This document shows positions 1 through 8,512 of a stretch of 64,000 nt of DNA, in pieces. The DNA is from Acinetobacter sp. ANC 4648 (GTDB taxonomy: Bacteria > Pseudomonadota > Gammaproteobacteria > Pseudomonadales > Moraxellaceae), in contig NZ_NEGI01000001.1 of the NCBI RefSeq assembly GCF_002135345.1, positions 1 to 64,000 of the forward strand, given 5' to 3'. The notes beneath the pieces were generated by a model. That model ran no database searches. It had not been told where the DNA came from and was given only the letters and a program-made list of their open reading frames with translations. The stretch's first letter is position 1. Each line of letters begins with the position of its first letter. The position numbers and the translations under genes were made by a program.

Positions 1-302
1 TTTTTTAATCAAACTTTAAAATCTCATTCAGAAATCTTAACAACTCAATCAACTTATTGATTTATCAGAGGTTTTGTTTAACATCACCGCCGATGGATAC
101 GCATTATAGGGGAAAAAATTTCCTACGCAACCCCTTTCTTTAATTAATTTATTCAAATGGTGGTTTATTGGTCGATAATCGCTTTTTATCACATTTTTTG
201 ATCAAATTTTCGTTAAAACGTTCTTTTTAATGACTGCTAGAATATACTGAGTGTTCTATCTCGCTAGATTTAACTTTTGTTTAACATCTTTTAGGATTTT
301 TT
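1..302. other. Intergenic region upstream of mlaA
   Basis: AT-rich stretch with no coding sequence that I can support. Just before mlaA there are weak -10-like hexamers (TAGAAT and TATACT around 238-248) without a convincing -35. An AGGA at 293-296 lies 6 nt before the mlaA ATG. The region probably also holds the 5' flank of a gene outside the window. Confidence 0.4.
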
Positions 303-1202
303 ATGCATCGTCTTAATATCTTATGGGCAACTCTGCTTACTCTTGGCTTAACGTCTCAAGTTTCTGCTCAAGATGCGTTACCATCCGAAGATAGTTCAGT
401 CCAAACCGCTGACAATACCCTTTTAAACAATCAATCCCTAGAATCAGCCAAGCATCCACGTTTAGAAGCTTTAAAAGAACTTAAGAATATTAAGCGTGTT
501 GATTTGAAAGTAGATGCCAATGCCGCACAATCAGATCAAATGAAAGATCCACTTCAACCACTCAATCGTGAAATTTTTCAATTTAATGATAAGTTAGATC
601 AATACGTCGCTCGCCCACTTGCTGTGCAATATAAAGAAAAAGTACCTGAAGATGTTCGTAGCTCTTATACCTTATTTCGTAAAAATTTGAGTGAACCTTG
701 GAATGCAGCAAACCAATTGGCTCAGGGACGTCCAGTCCGTGCATTAAAATCAGTAGGTCGTTTTACCATTAATACAATAACTTCTTTAGGCATGGCAGAT
801 CCTGCACGTCGCTTAGGTTTAAGCACTGAGGAAGAAAGCTTAGGTACAACATTAGGTTATTATGGCATTCCAAGTGGCCCCTATTTAATGCTACCTATAC
901 TTGGCCCAAGCACCCTGCGTAACTCTTTAGACTATGTTGCTGAAGGTTATGCAAATCCATTGTGGCAAATACGCAGTGCGCGTGATCAAACTGGTCTTAT
1001 CTGGGGAAATCGCATCATGGGTGGAATTAACGCACGTTCACGCTTATTAGATTTTGAAAGTGCTTTACAAGGTGATAAATATGCAGCAATTCGTGATATT
1101 TATTTACAACGTCTGAGTTATAGCATTGCTCAGAAAAAAGGTTTAGATGCTGCTGCTATTTCATTCTTAGAAGATGATTCTGAGACAGACTCTACACCAT
1201 AA
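303..1202 (+). CDS. mlaA: MlaA/VacJ-family phospholipid-transport protein lacking a lipobox
   Basis: MlaA is the outer-membrane component of the Mla pathway, which removes misplaced phospholipids from the outer leaflet and passes them to MlaC. The VacJ core is clear from about residue 80 to 260: DPLQPLNREIFQFND, then RFTINT, then LGYYGIPSGPYLMLPILGP. The signal peptide ends at VSA before QDA, a signal peptidase I type site. The 299-residue protein has no cysteine, so it cannot be lipidated, unlike E. coli MlaA, which is a lipoprotein. The start is supported by AGGA 6 nt upstream. No other mla genes are in the window. Confidence 0.9.
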   Translation: MHRLNILWATLLTLGLTSQVSAQDALPSEDSSVQTADNTLLNNQSLESAKHPRLEALKELKNIKRVDLKVDANAAQSDQMKDPLQPLNREIFQFNDKLDQYVARPLAVQYKEKVPEDVRSSYTLFRKNLSEPWNAANQLAQGRPVRALKSVGRFTINTITSLGMADPARRLGLSTEEESLGTTLGYYGIPSGPYLMLPILGPSTLRNSLDYVAEGYANPLWQIRSARDQTGLIWGNRIMGGINARSRLLDFESALQGDKYAAIRDIYLQRLSYSIAQKKGLDAAAISFLEDDSETDSTP

Positions 1203-1223
1203 TCTTCAATATTATTAAACGTC

Positions 1224-1262
1224 TTTGCTAGTAAACTAATCTTGGCCTACTAGCAAAATTTG
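1224..1262 (+). terminator. Terminator after mlaA
   Basis: A 10-bp perfect inverted repeat (1224-1233 with 1248-1257, arm TTTGCTAGTA) with a 14-nt loop, followed by a short AT tract. It separates mlaA from the gigA-like gene. Confidence 0.6.
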
Positions 1263-1319
1263 ATTATCTATAGTACAGCTATTTATATCGTACAATAATC
1301 AGCCATACACTTAGGATCA

Positions 1320-2300
1320 TTGATCAAATCTATGTATTTCATTCAGCCTACTCGAAACATTCCAAATTTAGACCAAGTGCTAAATGCGCTTCCGAGTCTG
1401 CAAATGATTCAAATAGAAGATATTCATCTCTATGATCCCACCATTATTGCGATTGCAGATGTACAAGATTTTTTACATCATCAATGGTCTTTACCGACGA
1501 TTGTGATTGCGAATGAAAATGAAGGTACCGCACTTTCCCAAGCCTGGGAAATGGGTGCTTTGGCAGGTTGGGTCTGGAATAGACTCCCAGCGCATCCTGA
1601 ACATTCATTATCTAAAATTGATGCACAATATAAACGTAATCAAGACAGTCGTGATCTACCCTCTGCAGCCGAATTACAACGTAAATTACTTCCCAATCCA
1701 ATAGAATTACAAAACTATCAAGTTGAAACCTTATTTCAACCTTCTGCTTATCTGTCTGGTGATTGGTACGATTATTGGAAAATTAGTGATAAAGAAATTA
1801 TCTTCTATCTTGCTGACGTTTCTGGGCATGGCGTTACCAGCAGTTTACTCACCTCATGGATGGCAGCCTTTCATGGTCGCTCAAAAACACCCAAAGAATT
1901 GATTAAAAAACTGAATGGGATGCTGGTTCAAGAAAACATTGAAAAGCACATTACCATGATTGCTGGAACCCTCAATTTAGAAACCCATACTTTAAAATGG
2001 TCGAGTGCGGGACACTATCCACCAGCAATTATTTTCGAACCTAACCAAGCCCCTCGTGTTTTAAATACCAGTAGCTTTCCTTTAGGGCTCACGGAAGACT
2101 TAGAGGTTGAAGAATTCGAATGTACCTTAACACGTCATGCACGGTTTATTATTTGCTCAGATGGCGCACTCGAACCTTTTGATGGTGGTTTGAATGAACA
2201 ATTTGCACAATTGGTCTACCATTTGCAAAATCAATCATTCAAAGCCCCTGATCATGTTGCAGATGATATCGCTATCCTGAGTTTACGCAGAATGAATTAA
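1320..2300 (+). CDS. gigA: SpoIIE/PP2C-type serine phosphatase, GigA-like
   Basis: Likely phosphatase that dephosphorylates the STAS protein encoded next door. Residues 1-100 look like a degenerate receiver domain. From about 112 the SpoIIE/PP2C domain is clear: the linker AAELQRKLLPNP, then SGDWYDYW, ADVSGHGVTSS, CSDGALE and the C-terminal DDIAIL, which carry the metal-binding aspartates. In A. baumannii GigA and GigB form a phosphatase/anti-anti-sigma pair that controls stress resistance, antibiotic tolerance and virulence; I assign the symbol from domain order and gene pairing. The start is uncertain: TTG at 1320 lies 3 nt after AGGA, and ATG at 1332 lies 15 nt after it. Confidence 0.8.
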   Translation: MIKSMYFIQPTRNIPNLDQVLNALPSLQMIQIEDIHLYDPTIIAIADVQDFLHHQWSLPTIVIANENEGTALSQAWEMGALAGWVWNRLPAHPEHSLSKIDAQYKRNQDSRDLPSAAELQRKLLPNPIELQNYQVETLFQPSAYLSGDWYDYWKISDKEIIFYLADVSGHGVTSSLLTSWMAAFHGRSKTPKELIKKLNGMLVQENIEKHITMIAGTLNLETHTLKWSSAGHYPPAIIFEPNQAPRVLNTSSFPLGLTEDLEVEEFECTLTRHARFIICSDGALEPFDGGLNEQFAQLVYHLQNQSFKAPDHVADDIAILSLRRMN

Positions 2301-2413
2301 CTTTATAATCAATATGATAATGCCATATAGACTATTCTCCGACACTGAACCACTTGAGTATAGAGTTGCGCTATGTGATAATTTTCACATCCTTTTCTGC
2401 AAATGGCATTTAT

Positions 2414-2938
2414 ATGTCAACAGGTCATGTTGAATATGCAAGCTTAAATGGAACGCATATTTTTAAGCTTATTGGCGAAGTGCGTGCCCAATCTTGTATA
2501 AGTCTAGACAAACTTTTGGCAAGGATTGAACAACAAACAAACGTCATTGGCGCGATTGTTGATTTAACCGAAACCACATTTATTGATAGTACTGTTTTAG
2601 GTATTTTGGCAAAGTTAGGCTTAAAGCTGAAACAAGTTCATCATATTCAAGCAGTCATGCTATCTACCAATCCAGATATCACCACTCTAGCCAATAGTAT
2701 GGGCTTAGGGCAGGTTTTTGTTATCTTAAATTATTGCGGCGACCCAAATGTTTGCACCAAAGCCTTAATGGATGACAATATTAATCACAATACTATGCTG
2801 TGCACCGTCCTTGATGCACACAAAACACTCATGAAACTTAATGCAAACAATCAAAATATGTTTGAGCCATTAGTTAAGCAACTTGAAAAACAGCAAAATA
2901 CAATGGATTGTTCATCTCCCGATAAACAAAACGCTTAA
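2414..2938 (+). CDS. gigB: STAS-domain anti-anti-sigma factor-like protein, GigB-like
   Basis: STAS-domain protein and likely substrate of the upstream phosphatase. The domain covers roughly residues 8-105, with the signature DLTETTFIDSTVLGIL; the Ser in DST is the expected phosphorylation site. A tail of about 70 residues follows, including a Cys-containing stretch and a charged C-terminus. The frame is open back to a TTG at 2354, but the ATG at 2414 puts the first STAS strand (HVEYASLNGTHIFKL) at the N-terminus as usual, so I chose it; neither start has a good Shine-Dalgarno. It lies about 110 nt after gigA on the same strand. Confidence 0.8.
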   Translation: MSTGHVEYASLNGTHIFKLIGEVRAQSCISLDKLLARIEQQTNVIGAIVDLTETTFIDSTVLGILAKLGLKLKQVHHIQAVMLSTNPDITTLANSMGLGQVFVILNYCGDPNVCTKALMDDNINHNTMLCTVLDAHKTLMKLNANNQNMFEPLVKQLEKQQNTMDCSSPDKQNA

Positions 2939-2959
2939 TTCTATCTTCAGACATTACCC

Positions 2960-3784
2960 ATGACTTTACTTTCTGTTGTTCAAATGAATTCCCAAAATGA
3001 CATTGAAGCAAACTTCAGTGTCATTGAGTCATTGATACAACAAAGTAAAGCAGAGGGTGCGTCATTAATTGTATTTCCTGAAAATTTTGTCTGTTTTGCT
3101 GCAGGTAAGCAACGTGAAACTGCAGCACAGTTTGAATCGATTCAATACCGCTTAGAACAGCTTGCTCATCAATATCAAATTTGGATTGTTGCAGGCACAC
3201 TGCCTTGTCCTTTCCGTCCAGATGGCTCTGTTATTCAAGATGGTCGTGTACGTACAGTCAGTTTATGTATCAGCCCAGAAAAGACCGAAGCGCGTTACGA
3301 CAAAATTCATTTATTTGATGTACAGGTCGGTGATGCTGTGGGTGGTTATCAAGAATCTAAATTCTTTGAACCAGGCACAGATATCGTTGTTGCTAAAACA
3401 CCTTTTGGCAATATCGGTTTAATGGTTTGTTACGACTTACGCTTTCCTGAACTAGCTTTAACCCTTCGTTCACACGGCGCTCATATTTTAACTGCACCAG
3501 CTGCATTTACGTATACAACAGGTCAAATGCATTGGCAATTGCTCTTACAAGCACGTGCCATGGACAGTCAATGTCAAGTTTTAGGTGCTGCTCAACAAGG
3601 TTGGCATGGAGAAACGCGTCAAACTTGGGGACATGCAGGTACTAGTAATAGTCGTGGGCAAATTTTAAAAATTACCGATAATGAAGGTGCACAACTACTG
3701 ACTGTACCTTTTGACTTTAAAGAACAAGAAAACATTCGTGCATCTATGCCATTGATGCAACATCGCAGATTAATTCAATACTAA
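2960..3784 (+). CDS. Carbon-nitrogen hydrolase (nitrilase superfamily, Nit1/omega-amidase-like)
   Basis: Cytosolic amidase of the nitrilase superfamily. The Glu-Lys-Cys catalytic triad is visible: Glu in FPENFVCF (about residue 41), Lys in YDKIHLFD (about 115) and Cys in GLMVCYDLRFPE (about 158). The 274-residue length and the CYDLRFPE motif fit the branch of Nit1 and omega-amidases, which repair deaminated glutathione or hydrolyse alpha-ketoglutaramate. It starts 21 nt after gigB, so cotranscription is likely, although a functional link to the phosphatase pathway is only inferred. The exact substrate cannot be read from sequence. Confidence 0.85.
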   Translation: MTLLSVVQMNSQNDIEANFSVIESLIQQSKAEGASLIVFPENFVCFAAGKQRETAAQFESIQYRLEQLAHQYQIWIVAGTLPCPFRPDGSVIQDGRVRTVSLCISPEKTEARYDKIHLFDVQVGDAVGGYQESKFFEPGTDIVVAKTPFGNIGLMVCYDLRFPELALTLRSHGAHILTAPAAFTYTTGQMHWQLLLQARAMDSQCQVLGAAQQGWHGETRQTWGHAGTSNSRGQILKITDNEGAQLLTVPFDFKEQENIRASMPLMQHRRLIQY

Positions 3785-3874
3785 TCTAATATCTGCTTTT
3801 CAATAAACTGCAAAATACATGTTTAAATATTTGATCAGGCTCATTTCTAATAGATTTACTCTGAATAATAAATT

Positions 3875-4520
3875 TTGAAAACAATGCACAAAATTCTATG
3901 TTTAATTCCATTATTACTCATGTTAATCCACAGTTTAGTTTTTGCAAAAGATAATCAACAATATGAACTCGTAAACATCATTTTGAAACAGATTGCATTC
4001 GAGGGCGTGCTACGTCAGTTTTACTTAAAAATAATACTCAAAAACATACATATCAAATCAAATACTCGACAAATAATCCCCCCTGCTCTATGGCTTAGAA
4101 ACAGTACAATTAGGTAATGGATAATCCATTTAACTTGAAAATGTCAGCTCTGAATCTTATGGTTTTGATATTCAGTTGATTTTACATGCTCAAAATATAG
4201 AAAAGAACCAAAAGCTTTGCTAAGCCTGTTTAATTCAAGAGTCAAAGAGAATTGCTATTTATTTTTAAAAAGATGATCGAGATTTTTATCTCGATGGAAT
4301 TAAAGCGCTAGAACAACATTTTACAACATATAAATCATTTAAACTGAAGATCGAATACCAACTCAATGGTTCCGAGGAAATACCACAAACCTTTATGTTC
4401 ACTTAAATTATAAAACAAAAGAATGGGCGATATCTTGTACATTTTTTAAATCGCATAGGTCCAATTTAAGCCAACCATCTCTGTACGATAATTTTACAAA
4501 ATCATTGCTTATTTATTTCA
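3875..4520 (+). pseudogene. Frameshifted remnant of a secreted or periplasmic protein
   Basis: A signal peptide (from ATG 3884: MHKILCLIPLLLMLIHS, ending VFAKD) begins a reading frame that degrades at once. Protein-like segments then continue in alternating frames: RGRATSVLLKNNTQKH, ENVSSESYGFDIQLILHAQ, KDDRDFYLDGIKALEQHF to QTFMFT-stop near 4405, and VHLNYKTKEWAISCTFF. At least three or four frameshifts are needed to join them. I do not recognise the family. The 3' limit is approximate, because the last frame runs on into the ohr start region. Confidence 0.7.
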
Positions 4521-4570
4521 TAAAATCCTACAGGATAAAGACTCATCAAAATTTCTTCAGGAAAATAGAA

Positions 4571-4996
4571 ATGTCTTTAGAAAAAGTTGTATATACAGCA
4601 AAAGCCAAAGCAACCGGTGGTCGTGATGGACGTGCGACATCATCAGATGAAATTTTAGATGTAAAATTAGCGGTACCGAAAGAGATGGGTGGTGCTGGTG
4701 GCGGAACCAATCCTGAACAACTGTTTGCAGCAGGCTATTCTGCATGTTTCCTTGGTGCAATGAAATTTGTGGCAGGTAGAGATAAGCTCAATATTTCAAA
4801 AGATGCTTTTATTGAGGGTGAAGTGGGTATTGGGCCCATTCCTACAGGTTTTGGTATTGAAGTGAAATTAAATATTCATTTAGAAGGTTTAGAACAAGCT
4901 GAAGCGCAAAAATTGGTGGATGCAGCACATATTGTTTGCCCTTATTCAAATGCAACTCGTGGCAATATTGATGTGACATTGAATGTAATTGTTTAA
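4571..4996 (+). CDS. ohr: Ohr organic hydroperoxide resistance protein
   Basis: Thiol-dependent peroxidase of the OsmC/Ohr family that reduces organic hydroperoxides, including lipid peroxides. It is 141 residues, the usual length. The two catalytic cysteines are in YSACFLGA (about residue 60) and HIVCPYSNATR (about 125), and the N-terminal VYTAKAKATGGRDGR is typical of Ohr rather than OsmC. ATG 4571 is preceded by AGGA with 8-nt spacing. The frame is open upstream to 4505, but that part is remnant of the neighbouring pseudogene. No OhrR-like regulator is adjacent. Confidence 0.93.
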   Translation: MSLEKVVYTAKAKATGGRDGRATSSDEILDVKLAVPKEMGGAGGGTNPEQLFAAGYSACFLGAMKFVAGRDKLNISKDAFIEGEVGIGPIPTGFGIEVKLNIHLEGLEQAEAQKLVDAAHIVCPYSNATRGNIDVTLNVIV

Positions 4997-5003
4997 TTAA
5001 AAG

Positions 5004-5031
5004 AAGACACTCCAAACTATTGGAGTGTCTT
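5004..5031. terminator. Convergent terminator between ohr and gspE
   Basis: A 12-bp perfect inverted repeat (5004-5015 with 5020-5031, arm AAGACACTCCAA) with a 4-nt loop, placed between two convergent genes. Confidence 0.75.
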
Positions 5032-5062
5032 GATTACTCTAAATAGTAAGTAACTACGTCAC

Positions 5063-6550
5063 TTAATCTGCGGTTTCGTTAGTCACACGTAATACTTCCT
5101 CTAAAGTTGTTTTACCTTTCAACACTTTTCTTAAACCATCATCACGAATCGAACCGGATTGCTGACGTACATAACTTTCCAACTCATACTCCGGCGCATT
5201 ACCGTGAATCAAACGGCGCATTTGATCATCTATAGGTGCAATTTCATAAATAGCGGTACGGCCTGTAAAACCTGTATGTGAACAATGATCACACCCTTGT
5301 GGGATAGGTAGTTTTAAAGGTGTTTCAGCAGTTAAATTTTGAAAAATAGCATTTTCAAAATCATCAGCTTCTCGCCATGCATGACAATGCCTACACAGTG
5401 TTCGTACCAAACGCTGGGCAACTACACCAATCAAAGAACTGGCCAATAAGAACGGTTCAATCCCCATATCTTTTAGACGAGTCACTGCACCAATTGCAGT
5501 ATTGGTATGTAGTGTAGATAAAACCAAGTGACCTGTTAAAGAAGCCTGAACTGCAATTTCCGCTGTTTCTAAGTCACGAATCTCACCCACCATCACCACA
5601 TCTGGATCTTGACGAAGCATGGCTTTTAAAGCACGAGCAAAAGTCATATCCACTTTGGTATTGACCTGTGTTTGCCCAATCCCCTCGAGTTGATACTCAA
5701 TTGGGTCTTCTGCAGTCAGGATATTTTTAGAGCCATCATTTAAGTCTGATAGTGCTGCATAAAGCGTAGTCGTTTTACCTGAGCCTGTTGGCCCTGTGAC
5801 TAAAATAATCCCATGCGGACGATGTACCAATTGTGTTAAGCGCTCATAGTCACTTGGCATCAAACCTAGATGAGTCATATTTAAACGGCCTGCTTGCTTA
5901 TCCAACAATCGCATCACCACACGCTCACCATGTGAAGATGGCAATGTTGATACACGGACATCGACCTCACGACCTGCAAGACGTAATGAAATACGACCAT
6001 CTTGAGGAATACGCTTTTCAGCAATATCCAATTTTGCCATGACTTTAATACGGGAAACCAACAATGGGGCAAGCTCACGGCGTGGCTGAACAATTTCACG
6101 CAACTGGCCATCCACACGTAAACGGACTGATAGTTTTTTCTCAAAAGCTTCAATATGAATATCTGATGCACCAACGCGAATCGCTTCTGACAGCAAGGCA
6201 TTGATTAAACGTACAATAGGAGCATCATCCTCTTGATCCATAAGATCTTCTGTTTCAGGAACTTGATCTGCGAGACTGAGTAAATCAGGATGATCTTCCA
6301 AACCCGCTGCAACTTGTTGCGACTCGCCCGTTTCACCCGCATAACTCGAACTGAGCATATGATTAAAATCAGTATCTGAACACAATTGATATTGTGCAAC
6401 ACGGCCTAAATAACGGCGAGCTTCTTGAATCGCAATAGGTGCTGTATCGTGGCGACGAACAATAAAAGCTTGATCACCTTCGTAACGCAGTAGCACTCCA
6501 TGCTTTTTCGCAAAACTATAGGGTATTTGTAATTGTTTAAGTACTTGCAT
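5063..6550 (-). CDS. gspE: Type II secretion system ATPase GspE
   Basis: Cytosolic hexameric ATPase that powers pseudopilus assembly of the type II secretion system. It is 495 residues. It has an N1E-like domain (1-110), then the catalytic part: the GASDIHIE motif at about 130, Walker A GPTGSGKTTT at about 256, the Asp box and Walker B (DPDVVMVGEIRD), the His box TLHTN, and a tetracysteine zinc motif (CRHCHAW, then CDHC). PilB is the main alternative, but the length and the short N-terminus favour GspE. No other gsp gene is nearby, so it stands alone, as I recall for Acinetobacter T2SS genes. Confidence 0.88.
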   Translation of the reverse strand: MQVLKQLQIPYSFAKKHGVLLRYEGDQAFIVRRHDTAPIAIQEARRYLGRVAQYQLCSDTDFNHMLSSSYAGETGESQQVAAGLEDHPDLLSLADQVPETEDLMDQEDDAPIVRLINALLSEAIRVGASDIHIEAFEKKLSVRLRVDGQLREIVQPRRELAPLLVSRIKVMAKLDIAEKRIPQDGRISLRLAGREVDVRVSTLPSSHGERVVMRLLDKQAGRLNMTHLGLMPSDYERLTQLVHRPHGIILVTGPTGSGKTTTLYAALSDLNDGSKNILTAEDPIEYQLEGIGQTQVNTKVDMTFARALKAMLRQDPDVVMVGEIRDLETAEIAVQASLTGHLVLSTLHTNTAIGAVTRLKDMGIEPFLLASSLIGVVAQRLVRTLCRHCHAWREADDFENAIFQNLTAETPLKLPIPQGCDHCSHTGFTGRTAIYEIAPIDDQMRRLIHGNAPEYELESYVRQQSGSIRDDGLRKVLKGKTTLEEVLRVTNETAD

Positions 6551-6650
6551 TACAACTTATAATGATGATTAGAATTGTTTTGAGTGTACTCTAAGCAAAT
6601 GACAGCGTGAAGTCTGTTTTTCAAAGAATTCAATATAGGGATAAACGCTT

Positions 6651-7472
6651 GTGTCTAAAAACAATGAGCATCTAGAACCTGATCTTCGAAACCTAAAATG
6701 GTGGGGAGAACAACATTTTGAATTGAACCAAGCTAAAGCATGGCAGTTTGGTTCAACCTTATTACGTCTAACTCGCAGCTTACAAGAATGGCGTCTGGAA
6801 TATTATCGTCCTCGATTTCAATATGATTATGAGCAACAGTGGAGTTGCATTCAGGATGTGAATTTTGCTTTCCCGCAACCCGTGCATGTTGAACGCTATA
6901 TGTTTAAGGAAACACATAGTACCTTTCAGCTCATGCCACGTTTGGCAGATCGTTCAGTCGTGATTCGCCCTGTTGATCCTATTTACATTCCTGCAGGGCA
7001 ACGTGGAACGTTATATATTAGTACCCCGCTTTGGGTGTCTGGCTTATTTCAAGCGCAGAAAGAACCATTATTTGATATTCCTGTCATCTTACCCAAAGAT
7101 ACTTGGTTTGGCCCTGATCATCGTAGCGGTGAAATGTGTTATGCCACGGCTGTAGATGGACGAACTGAACTCAATTTATTAAAACCAAGAGCATTCCGTG
7201 CAGTTACACCCATTGATTTTCATAATATTAGTAATCATCAATTGCGTTTTGATCGTATGAATGTTCCTGTTACAGCCTTACCGTTATTTTATAGTGAAAG
7301 TACTGGACGACTATGGACCTCTCAAATTAAAGTCCTTTATGAAGGTAATGATCGTCCTGCACGTATCAAAATAGAAAATAGAACTCCACCTCTCGCTGGT
7401 GAAGTGGTTTATGTACACCCACCTCGTTCACCAGGTGGTGCTTTATTTAATATGTTTGACTCATTTTTTTAA
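6651..7472 (+). CDS. DUF432-family protein next to an MscS channel
   Basis: A 273-residue soluble protein with no signal peptide or membrane segment. It is rich in beta-type segments (for example VDPIYIPAGQRGTLYISTPLWV and the C-terminal AGEVVYVHPPRSPGGALF). I assign DUF432 from general resemblance and context; the biochemical role is unknown. It starts at GTG 6651 and the stop is only 9 nt before the mscS-like gene, so the two are surely cotranscribed. It may accompany or modulate the channel, but that is inferred from gene order. Confidence 0.6.
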   Translation: MSKNNEHLEPDLRNLKWWGEQHFELNQAKAWQFGSTLLRLTRSLQEWRLEYYRPRFQYDYEQQWSCIQDVNFAFPQPVHVERYMFKETHSTFQLMPRLADRSVVIRPVDPIYIPAGQRGTLYISTPLWVSGLFQAQKEPLFDIPVILPKDTWFGPDHRSGEMCYATAVDGRTELNLLKPRAFRAVTPIDFHNISNHQLRFDRMNVPVTALPLFYSESTGRLWTSQIKVLYEGNDRPARIKIENRTPPLAGEVVYVHPPRSPGGALFNMFDSFF

Positions 7473-7481
7473 GAGATCCGC

Positions 7482-8420
7482 ATGGCAAGTTCAAATATTC
7501 CTAAAGACATTGCTGATAGCCTTAAAGGAATTTTCACCAATATCAACACTGAGCGCTTAAGTGAAATCCTGGTCGCGCTATCGCTATGTTTGGTCGGTTT
7601 TTTATTAGCGCGTGTTATTTCTAATACCTTTATTCGTACAATTGGTTCAAGATTTAATGCACACCAAAGACTAGTGTGGCGCCGAGGAATTTTTTACTTT
7701 ATTTTTATGCTATTTGTGGTGGCAGGTCTGAAAGAAGCGGGCTTTAAACTAAGTGTTTTCTTAGGTGCTGCGGGTATTTTAACAGTAGCTTTGGGTTTTG
7801 CCTCACAGACCTCTGCGACCAACTTAATTAGTGGTTTATTTTTAATTGGCGAAGGGTCTTTTGAAATTGGCGATACGATTCAAATTACTTTAATTCGTGG
7901 GCATACCATTGAAGGAGAAGTTATTTCAATTGATTTACTCTCAGTCAAATTACTCACTTGGGACAATGTTTATGTACGTTTGCCCAATGAACAACTCATT
8001 CGAGCACCAGTACATAATCTTTCCAAATTTCCAATACGACGAATTCCGATTACTTTAGCTATCAATTTCAATGAAGACATCAATAAAGTACGAGCCGTAT
8101 TATTAAAAGTAGCGAATGATTATCCCTTGGTATTAGCAGATCCTAAACCTCGCGTTAGTGTAACGGCCTTTGGTGAGTCATCAATTGAACTACTCTTTGC
8201 GCTGTGGTGCCAGCAAAAAAACTTCATGCAAGTCAAAGATGAAATTCATGAAAGGATTCGCAATCGTTTTGTAGAAAATCAAATTGAAATTCCTGTTCCT
8301 AAAATTGGCTTTGTAGATCGAGGAATTACCCCCAATAGTGCTGTAGAGCAAGATGATCTTGATCGCTATGCAAATGCTCAAGATTTAAAACAAGAAAAAC
8401 AGCAAAATCAGCAACTTTGA
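7482..8420 (+). CDS. MscS-family mechanosensitive channel
   Basis: Small-conductance mechanosensitive channel of the inner membrane, which releases solutes during hypo-osmotic shock. It is 312 residues. Hydrophobic segments lie at about 22-45, 63-82 and 90-125; the last is the pore helix (LGAAGILTVALGFASQTSATNLISG). The cytosolic beta and alpha/beta vestibule domain follows (FEIGDTIQI, then VRLPNEQLIRAPVHNLSK). The Gln-rich C-terminus (QDLKQEKQQNQQL) looks disordered. It directly follows the DUF432 gene. Confidence 0.88.
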   Translation: MASSNIPKDIADSLKGIFTNINTERLSEILVALSLCLVGFLLARVISNTFIRTIGSRFNAHQRLVWRRGIFYFIFMLFVVAGLKEAGFKLSVFLGAAGILTVALGFASQTSATNLISGLFLIGEGSFEIGDTIQITLIRGHTIEGEVISIDLLSVKLLTWDNVYVRLPNEQLIRAPVHNLSKFPIRRIPITLAINFNEDINKVRAVLLKVANDYPLVLADPKPRVSVTAFGESSIELLFALWCQQKNFMQVKDEIHERIRNRFVENQIEIPVPKIGFVDRGITPNSAVEQDDLDRYANAQDLKQEKQQNQQL

Positions 8421-8435
8421 TTATTGTCCATTTAA

Positions 8436-8476
8436 AAGCATGATCGTTATATAAAGATTAAATAACGATCATGCTT
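8436..8476. terminator. Large inverted repeat between mscS-like and DUF2339 genes
   Basis: A 15-bp perfect inverted repeat (8436-8450 with 8462-8476) with an 11-nt AT-rich loop, between convergent genes. The minus-strand copy ends in CTTTTAAA, so it is a better terminator for the DUF2339 gene than for mscS. Confidence 0.65.
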
Positions 8477-8512
8477 AAATTGCACAACTTAATCCAGATT
8501 ATCAATATACAG

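Noticed and set aside
2354..2413. Upstream extension of the STAS protein to TTG 2354
   Set aside because: The added 20 residues are hydrophobic and unlike a STAS N-terminus, and no Shine-Dalgarno supports TTG.
5833..6402. Open frames inside gspE on both strands
   Set aside because: Shadows of a conserved ATPase gene, with no domain signature.
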